Shown piece after piece: positions 56,756-64,000 of a stretch of DNA of 64,000 bases; position 1 is the first letter of the stretch, and every line of letters starts with the position of its first letter. The notes under the pieces were generated by a model. The model searched no databases and was not told the DNA's origin. It worked only from the letters and a program-made list of their open reading frames with translations. A program made the translations under genes and the position numbers. This DNA comes from Venturia oleaginea (lineage: Eukaryota; Ascomycota; Dothideomycetes; Venturiales; Venturiaceae): assembly GCA_013176395.1 (NCBI GenBank), contig JABMLP010000004.1, forward strand, positions 1,922,001 through 1,986,000. The letters are read 5' to 3'.

Positions 56756-59700
56756 ATGGCTGAAACTCAAGCCGGATCCGGCTCTGGATCCTTAAAATTC
56801 AAAGACATACCAATACTTCAGGATGGTTATTCTGTTACTATGTGGATTGAACTGGTGGACACCTATCTTCTCCACCAGGATTTCGAACTTATCCTTGGCA
56901 ATCCCATCTTACCTCCTACCGTCGAAGGCGTCACTACTCGAAACTCTACAACCCTAGACTTATTGGTCGTATGGAAGAAATCACAAAGACTTGCTCTCTC
57001 CGCCCTTCGCACGCGTCTAGGAACAGAAGCCAAGTCCTGGTGAAGGATCCTAAGTTTGACACTGTCAAGAAGCTCTGCGATGAGCTGCTTAAGAGATTCA
57101 GACCTCAGGGCGCCGGCAAATCCGCAGAACTATGCAGGGAATGGAACAACCTCTCATATTCGAACTCTCCAGACCTTCTTTCCTACACCGAAGACTTCAG
57201 ACGTATTATCCGCGCCTTCGACGAACTCAACTCAGACGTCGTGCTTCCAGTACCCTTTATCGTCCAACATTACCTAGGTAACCTTGGCCCTGCCTTCGAT
57301 ACCTTTATCAGTACCTTCAATCACACCGCCAACATCCTCAAGACTGAAAAGAATGACCCAATCTCTTTCGAAGAAACCGTTCATCGCGTCAGGAACGAGG
57401 AGCGTAGTCATCTTAATGCCCACTCTACAGTCGCTGCAATGGTCATTCAACCCTCCATTCCTTCCATTCCAACTACCTTTGTGCGAAAAGGCGTGTACAG
57501 CGAAGAAGTCATCGGTGATACAGTCAAAATCCACGCATCTTATTGCACCAAATGCAACCGCGCTTTCCATACCAAGCACGAATGCTTTCGCAATCAGAAA
57601 GGCAACCAGAATCAACAGAAGAGACCTCGCGCTGATACCGAAGACACCAAGAAGCCAGATACCAAGAAAGTTACCGCCTTAATGGCTCGAGAGGACTTCC
57701 CTTGGACTGACCTTCTTCACCAATGGCTGCTTGACAGCGCCTGCGGCCGTCACCTTACCTGGGATCGCTCTGTATTCGTCGAATATCGCGCCCTTCCTCC
57801 ATCTCAACAGCGTCAATTCAGTGGTCTCTCTGGCTCTACAGCAAAAGTCATCGGTACAGGCACAGTCAGACTCTGGGTCACCACTACCAAAGGCTCATTT
57901 CGCCCTGTAGACTTTCATGGAGTCGAACATTGCCCTAAGGCAGGTGTTAATCTGCTATCCTTTGACCAACTTCTCTCTAAAGGCGTCAACTTCTCAGTTG
58001 ACACATCAGGCTTCAAAATCTATATCCCAGACAAGTTCACATTCACCACCGGTCGCGTCAATGGCGTCTTCCCTCTCCATCTTCGCCGTCAACCCGTATC
58101 TTTTGCAGCCATCAATTCAGATACATTACAACTCTGGCATGAAAGGCTTGCACACATCAGTCCTCCACGCATTCGCGCTCTCGAAAAGATGGTGACAGGA
58201 ATGGACCTCTCAAGACCTATCGATCGCCAACCTCCATGCGAAGCCTGCATGCTTGGGAAGATGAAGAAGACACCTCACACTGGTCACATCATGAGAGGCC
58301 GCTTCAAAATCGATCTAATCCATTCAGACGTCACTGGGCCCTACCCAACGCGTGGTTTTCGCGGAGAACTATGGGTTGTCAGCTTCATTGATGACTATAC
58401 TGGCTATTCTGAGGTCCATTTCATGAAGCATAAAGATGAGGTGTTTGCTCTCTTCCAGCAATTCAAGCTCACCCACGAGACTGCTACTATGCGAATTCAT
58501 TTCTACCAGACTGACAATGGAGGAGAATACGTTAAATCAGCAGATGAAGCCGTACTTCTCTCTCAGGGAATCACTCACCACTGCACGACTTCATACAATC
58601 CTGAGCAGAATCCTCGATCCGAGCGCTTCAATGGCGTCATCTCGTCAATGGCAAACCCTATGATGATTGCCTCACAACTTCCTACCAAGTACTGGCCTCT
58701 CGCATATGCCTACGCCAACTTTGTACGCGTCTTAGGACCCCATCCCAGCCTTACAATGACCATCTTTGAGGCCTGGACCTCCATTGCTCCCTCAGTCTCC
58801 AATATGTTCATCTTTGGTAGCAACGGCTGGGCCATCACAAGGAAGACCAAAGGCTTCAAAGATCGCTCCCTAGCAGGCAAATTCGTTGGCTTCGATGGCC
58901 ACAGCATCTACAAAGTCTTGCTCGAAAATGGTCGCATCATTCGTACATCAACCTTTCACGCCGACGAATCCATCAAGCGCCGCCAACCTATCACTTATCA
59001 TCACCAACTCCCCATCTCAACACACCCATTGACCAACCTGGTCATCTCTCTCACTCACCAACCCCTCAACGCGTTGAGCCACCAGCTCGCGAAGAGGCTA
59101 CTCTCCCAGATTCCGAAAACTCTGACTCTCCATCAGTGATGGGTGACGCGCCATCACGAGAATCCCACTCCGTCGCGGTGAGAACACGTCGCCCAGATCG
59201 CCCAAGCAAGAGAGCCCGTGAGGCTGCAGGCCTTAACTCATTTATTGGCCTGTACAGCGTCGACAAAGCCACAGAAATTGCGAAGCTCATTGATGAATAT
59301 AAGCCTACCCACGATTGCGAACCTATTGTTCTTACTGAGGAGAAAGCAACCCTCGCCTTTCACGCCAATATCGCCAAATCTTCTGCCTACTGCCTCCTCT
59401 CCTTCCTAAGCCTCGCAGCCTCTACTGAGCCATTCGAGCCTACAACATACAATCAAGCCATGTCATCACCTTATGCTCCTCAATGGCTCAAGGCGATGAA
59501 GGAGGAGATGCATTCAATAGATGACAACAACGTCTGGACACTCACAACACTCCCAGAGGGCGCAAGGCCACTGACGGGTAAGTGGGTGTTCAAATTGAAG
59601 CGCGGTGCCGACGGCACTGTGCTGGGATTTAAGGCAAGATACGTGGTGACAGGTTTCGAGCAGGAATTCGGCATTAACTTCCATGATACCTTTGCCTCTG

Positions 59701-60989
59701 TGGTAAAGCCGATGACATACAAAGCTCTCTTTGCTATTGCTGCCTCCCTTGACTGGGAGATTGAGCAGATGGACGTCAAAACTGCCTTTCTCTATGGCGA
59801 GGTTGATGAAACTATCTTCGTCTGTCAACCTCGTGGCTTCGAGGTTGGTGATGACTACTGTCGGCTCAATCGTGCATTATACGGCCTCAAGCAGGCACCT
59901 AGGGTTTGGTATGAAACTCTATCCGCATACCTTGTCTCTCTCGGGTTCTCAATGCTAGATAGTGACTTCAGTGTCTTTCACAAAGGACAGCTGTTCGTCG
60001 CTATCTATGTTGACGATCTTCTGCTTGTTGGGCCCGATATGAACGAGATCAATCTTCTGAAAGATGCCTTGCACAAGCGCTTTCAGATGACTGACCTAGG
60101 GCCGGCAAAGTTCTATCTCGGCATGGCACTTCAGAGGGATCGTCAGAATCGCTCAATTGCAATTAACCAAACTGCATACATCACGAAGATTCTCGAGGAT
60201 CATGCCTTCTCCGATTGTTATCCCAAACCCATTCCAATCAACCCATCTTGCCGCCCTGAACCCGCCAAAGAAGACTACCGTGCAGACCCTCAGTTCAGAA
60301 CTAAATATCAATCCGCTGTCGGGTCACTCATGTATGCAATGCTCGGTACCCGGCCTGATATTGCCTTTGCAGTCTCTCTCGTCAGTCGCTTTGCGGCCAA
60401 TCCAACCATCGCACATTGGTCCTTGGTGGAAGACATCTTTCGCTACCTCAAAGGTACCATCTCTGCCTCACTCGTCTACAAAGGTGAACTCGAAAACCTG
60501 GTAGGCTTCACTGACTCTGACTGGGCTGGCGACGTCGGTACAAGGCGATCAACATCTGGATATCTTTTCAACATCGGCAGTGGAGCAATTAGCTGGTCAT
60601 CCAAACGACAAGCTACAGTGTCACTCTCCACTTGTGAGGCCGAATACATTGGTCAAACGAATGCAGCAAAAGAGGCCATTTGGCTGCAGCGACTACTTCA
60701 CGAGATCAACCCCGAATTCGGTCCTACCACTACAGTCATCTATGCTGACAATCAAGGCGCCATTGCTCTCGCCAAGAACCCACAATCACACGGCCGCAAC
60801 AAGGCCATGGACGCAAAGCATCACTGGATTCGAGAGAAGGTCGCCAAAGGTTCCATCATTCTCAAGTACATACGGACTGCAAAGATGGTCGCCGACGGCC
60901 TCACCAAAGGCCTGCCAAGGCCCACATTCGAAAACTTCAGGGCCGCCCTGGGCATCATGATTGACGCGATTCCATGGCCCTCATCCTGA
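56756..60989 (+). pseudogene. Copia gag-pol, two frameshifts
   Basis: Gag starts at 56756 (MAETQAGSGSGSLKFKDIPI). A missing base near 57040 ends that frame at a TGA, and the same protein continues in the next frame with VKDPKFDTVKKLCDELLKRF. A zinc-finger-like CTKCNRAFHTKHEC follows. The protease site reads WLLDSACGRHLTW, with Ala in place of the usual Gly of DSG. Integrase has the HHCC region (LWHERLAHIS to CEACMLGKM) and the DDE acids (HSDVTGP, YQTDNGGEY, PRSERFNG). Near 59015-59030 the frame shifts again. Reverse transcriptase follows (GKWVFKLKRGADG, QMDVKTAFLYGEVDE, YVDDLLLVG), then RNase H (GFTDSDWAGDVGTRRSTSGY, CEAEYIG, DAKHHWIREKV), with the stop at 60987-60989. It cannot make a full polyprotein as it stands. 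Confidence 0.92.
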
Positions 60990-61154
60990 GTTGACTGGCG
61001 GCACTTTCTTATCGTTATATTATCTCAATGTGGTTAGCCTGCTGGCGATCTCAATCTTTCTCCTCTATATGTCTGGCATTCTCCTTGGTCTTTCAGGATC
61101 TTTCAATGGATTCAACTCATTTGCACGATCTCATTCTGTCTCAAGCAGGGGGGC

Positions 61155-61284
61155 TGTCAAATGAACTCATTTCATTCACCTCATTTGTACTAGCTTGAGC
61201 ACGAAACCCTCAATCGTGTATATATATGGGCATGCCCACAATCATCAATTTAGACTCCAGTCTGTTTCATCCATCCTTTTGACA
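61155..61284 (+). repeat. Right LTR of the copia element
   Basis: 130 bp, same ends as the left LTR; differences are mainly transitions, plus one inserted T near the 3' end. Confidence 0.9.
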
Positions 61285-61508
61285 GTTCGTGTTGAATCTA
61301 CTTCCGAATAACTCTGTTTTGCTCGTTCAGCGTAACAATCAAGACAAATCCAAGCAAACCCAACCAAAACTCAACCAGAAAAATCCCTCATTTGGATTGC
61401 CATACAAAAGCTCGAACTCGTCATCTGGTGTGCAGCGGCTGATGGTTGTTTTGGCTCGAGAACATGGTCCTTTGAGACTTATCTAAGGCCAGGAAAACCC
61501 TTCTCCTT

Positions 61509-61808
61509 CTAAACCCTTGCATCACAATAGTAGTAGGCTCGCATAATGATGTTATTTCTTCGTGGGGCCGCAAGTATCGGATCGAAAGTTCTGGTAAAAT
61601 ATTGAGGTGGGCCTCCGTCGCTGCGAACAATGCAAGCGGTTGATTCATGTATGTAATATCCCTTCCCTTGATTGCATTTTTGTTCTCGGATAATATTGAG
61701 AGACGGCACGTACGACCGATCCAAATTATTAACTTCCAGATAGCATTCGAATGTATTGAAGGCAGCGGCACAGGCTGACCGAACGGTTAGCCCGATGAAG
61801 ATAATCAT
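61509..61808 (-). CDS. Small secreted four-cysteine protein next to the retrotransposon
   Basis: A single exon of 99 residues from the ATG at 61808 (an upstream in-frame TTG is not used). MIIFIGLTVRSACAAA is a short signal peptide. The mature chain of about 83 residues has four cysteines (TFECYL, EQKCNQ, STACIV, YYCDA), enough for two disulfides, and is rich in Tyr, Asn and Arg. No family is recognised. It lies 224 bp from the copia right LTR and upstream of an AT-rich, repeat-bearing region, a setting where effector candidates are common. A chance ORF is possible, but the signal peptide and cysteine spacing argue for a gene. Confidence 0.55.
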   Translation of the reverse strand: MIIFIGLTVRSACAAAFNTFECYLEVNNLDRSYVPSLNIIREQKCNQGKGYYIHESTACIVRSDGGPPQYFTRTFDPILAAPRRNNIIMRAYYYCDARV

Positions 61809-62836
61809 TGTTGGGAACTTCACTGAGACCAACTTTATTAGAAAAATCGAGATGTTGAGGTCGGACTGCTTACTTGTTGCTCGAATTCGCAGCTATTGGT
61901 TGATTACAACTCGGGGTTTGGAGTCCGGAATTTGGAGTAAGGGTTTGAAGTCCAAGTTTGAAATCGAAGTCAGAAGTCGGGGCCGAAACGGTTTTTGAGC
62001 TTGAGGTTGAGGAAGAAATTTGGAGTCGAACTTCTGGATAAGGTGTTTGATGGGTAGAAGAATGTCAGAAGGGGTTGCTCACTATATACCAGCCACTTAA
62101 TCGCGTGATTGTAGGTCGCCTAGGTATCTCGGATCAGATCCCTAGCTCCTAACGCTTGGATAGTATTTCGGTTGAAAGATATACCATGCTCTATTCATTT
62201 GAAGAATGCTGGCGGACTTAGCGTTACAGGGTCAATTGCCTGGGATCTCGGTTTCTGATTGGTAATTAGCGCGCTAAGAGCGCATTCTTCAGCCGAATTG
62301 TGGAGTAGTAGCACTACCGTATCGTAAATTCCATGCAAAATTGTAGACGATATTAGAAATTTGAGATCAGTGCAGAGACCGTAGGGTGGGGTACAGAGTA
62401 ATATGCAGCCGGCTTCTAGACTATACGAGGCTCAGAGGACTCCTCTTCGGGTCTCGCTTAGACGGAAGTCTGTATTATACAAAGTTTCTGGTACATACCT
62501 CCTATCTTAGGTTAGATCCTTGGGTTCTAATTAGCATCATCTAGTTTTTAGTCTTATTCCGCTCGTATGGGCATTATTCGTAGATTTGGACTTTCAACGG
62601 AAGATTTCCCTATTGATGGTAGTATTGTGCTTGCAGGAATGAATACACTGTCCTCCACCTCCGTTCTAACATTGGCTCTGCGCGAAAGACGTGTACACTT
62701 GGCGTTTGAACAAAAAGTCTTTTCCCCTGTAGAATTTCTGCCAAGTGTCCACGTCTTTCTCGCAGTGGCAATGTATAATTAAAAATTAGCCTCCACAGTA
62801 CTCGCGCTGACTATTTATAAGTAACGGTAAAATAGT
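61809..62836. other. AT-rich region without recognised genes
   Basis: About 1 kb of AT-rich sequence with frequent stops in all frames, resembling decayed repeat DNA. It contains the inverted repeat listed at 62678-62765. Confidence 0.45.
62678..62765. repeat. 26-bp inverted repeat (hairpin)
   Basis: CTGCG(C/A)GAAAGACGTG and onwards at 62678-62703 is repeated in inverse orientation at 62740-62765, with two mismatches and a 36-bp spacer. It could fold into a stem-loop in RNA or be the remnant of a very small transposon. Confidence 0.65.
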
Positions 62837-63699
62837 TTCCGCTGCTCTGTTATACGCCTACGGCCAGATGTAAGACAGATACGTCTACGGAGAAGCGGGC
62901 GAAGAGATATACCCAGAGGAAGGAGGAAGCCAATGACCTCCGGGAGTACACAGCACCCGAAGGAGAGTACCTCGGGGATATCAATACTGACGGGTGGCGC
63001 CGGAGGCGGATTACTACCGTACGGAACAACCCTGACAACCCCTACCCGAGGAGGAGGAGGATCACAACGCAAGAAATTGGACCGTACAATGAGATACGCA
63101 GCACTACTGGCCCCCGACGGTTTCGAGGCGACCCTGCACCGGGAGACCCGGGGCACGCAATCCGAGTAAGGAACTCGAGGAAAGGAGGAAACATTCATAA
63201 GCGGGTTCTACCCAGCAAAATCTCGAAGCTGATGGAAGAGATCTGGCGTACAAAATGGGAAGCACTGGGCCGGGACCGGAGGGCGAAGACTTGGAACGAG
63301 CCATGGGAGAAGTCCCCAATTGAGCTATACGACGGCCTTACGAAGGTAGAGGCACATACAACGTTCCTACTCCGAGTCGAAGTGCTAGGACTCCGGTCCT
63401 GGCTCGCATCGATACATGTCCCAGGGATTACCCCCGAATGCGAATGTGGATGGCAGCAAGAGACGGTAGAACACATTTTTACGTACTGTACTAGATTCAA
63501 TAGGAGAGGCCTATTCAGCGCCAGGGGAGGCTCTCGAGGGGTGAAGGGGCTACTAGGAACGAGGGAAGGATGCAAGGCCGCGTCCCAGTGGTTTTTGAAG
63601 AATTCGGTACTCACCTACCTTGCTAGAGCAAACCCAGCAGTTACAGAGAACCGGTCGGGCTTCGGAACGGCGCCGGAGCTGGAAGGCACAGGACTATAA
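62837..63699 (+). pseudogene. 3' part of a LINE ORF2 (non-LTR retrotransposon)
   Basis: A frame open from about 62837 to the stop at 63697-63699 has no ATG until 63232. It is unusually Arg/Pro-rich at the start. The second part includes TTFLLRVEVLGLRSWLASIH, IPHVPG-like loop sequence and CECGWQQETVEHIFTYC, the CCHC zinc finger found after the reverse transcriptase and RNase H domains of fungal Tad1-like LINEs. No reverse transcriptase domain is present, so this is a 5'-truncated copy, as is typical of LINE insertion. Confidence 0.65.
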
Positions 63700-64000
63700 C
63701 GGTAGGTCTTACCTCGATAGGAGGAGGAAGAGAGCGGAAGTGATGCCCCCCAGGGTCCCAAGATTCTTGCCTCGAGGAAATACCACGGACCGGGACCGGA
63801 CTACGCCCGGACTTGGATGGCAATAGACTGAAATGGATACCAGGGAGCTAGGAGAAGCTGCTTAGGCAGTATTGACCCGGAAACGCTTCGATATATACGA
63901 ATAGGATGGTAAAGCTCGCGGATATGCCGCGGGCCGCAGCCGGGGTAGCAAACAAACGGTTTTTGTCCCCGAAAAGAGGGGTTTTTCTTCGTTGTCACGG
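63700..64000 (+). mobile_element. Probable 3' UTR of the LINE, running to the window edge
   Basis: GC-rich, G-rich untranslated sequence continues from the LINE coding part to the window end; its poly-A or simple-repeat tail was not reached. No open frame with a recognisable product is present. Confidence 0.45.

Larger units (their letters stand above)
55981..61284 (+). mobile_element. Ty1/copia LTR retrotransposon
   Basis: A 5.3-kb element with 129/130-bp LTRs (55981-56109 and 61155-61284) that begin TGTCAAATG and end TTTTGACA. It has a half-tRNA primer binding site after the left LTR and a purine-rich tract (GCAGGGGGGC) before the right LTR. The order protease, integrase, reverse transcriptase, RNase H defines copia. 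The LTRs differ at about seven substitutions plus one indel, so the insertion is not very recent. The 5-mers outside the LTRs (acagc and gttcg) do not match, so no target-site duplication is visible. Two frameshifts break the coding region. Confidence 0.93.

Overview
This window looks like a filamentous ascomycete (Pezizomycotina). The protein genes carry many short introns (about 45-70 bp, GT..AG, CTAAC/CTGAC-like branch sites), and the gene set is typical of that group: a Mnn9/Anp1-family Golgi mannosyltransferase, RTT106, a QDE-2-like Argonaute, S10 carboxypeptidase and A1 aspartic protease, an OPT transporter, a BAHD-type acyltransferase and small secreted proteins. The mobile elements are also fungal: pogo/Fot1-like and Tc1-like DNA transposons, solo LTRs, a Ty1/copia element and a LINE tail. 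I cannot name the species; Leotiomycetes or Dothideomycetes is only a guess. Exon structures were derived by hand from splice signals, reading phase and family conservation, and in every multi-exon model the exon lengths sum to a multiple of three unless a lesion is stated.

Layout. 1-1561: end of a poly-Q, Ser-rich protein. 1898-6065: a transposon nest with two solo LTRs in inverted orientation, a small MITE, and three deleted pogo elements, one chain of which is four insertions deep. 6809-10253: a Yellow/MRJP-like secreted protein and an Anp1-family mannosyltransferase. 11587-13471 (-): a vacuolar amino-acid transporter. 15451-19013: an unknown protein and the histone chaperone RTT106. 21186-21543: a small secreted four-cysteine protein. 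21649-23049: a nearly intact Tc1-like transposon, followed by a dead kinase fragment. 25160-34631: aspartic protease (+), serine carboxypeptidase (-), SAM methyltransferase (+) and OPT transporter (+), a block centred on extracellular proteolysis and peptide uptake. 35337-38396 (-): three unknown predicted secreted or membrane proteins. 38691-40173: a fourth deleted pogo element. 40656-42639 (-): an APH/AIM9-like phosphotransferase with two in-frame stops. 43230-44917 (-): a BAHD-type acyltransferase. 45803-48844: a divergent pair of secreted glycine-zipper proteins. 49049-49828 (-): an EFM6-like lysine methyltransferase. 51064-54422: an RGG-Argonaute with a one-base frameshift in PIWI. 55981-61284: a Ty1/copia element. 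61509-61808 (-): another small secreted cysteine-containing protein. About 62837 to the window end: the 3' part of a LINE.

How the pieces fit. The aspartic protease, the carboxypeptidase and the OPT transporter could work together to digest proteins outside the cell and import the peptides. The damaged Argonaute, which belongs to the RNA-silencing machinery that normally restrains transposons, sits 1.6 kb from a copia element. I could not tell whether its single extra base is real or an assembly error. The observations most worth a second look are the glycine-zipper pair, the 17-bp subterminal iterons shared by separate pogo families, the copia leader whose 73-bp repeats copy the gag start as closed mini-ORFs, and the Argonaute lesion.
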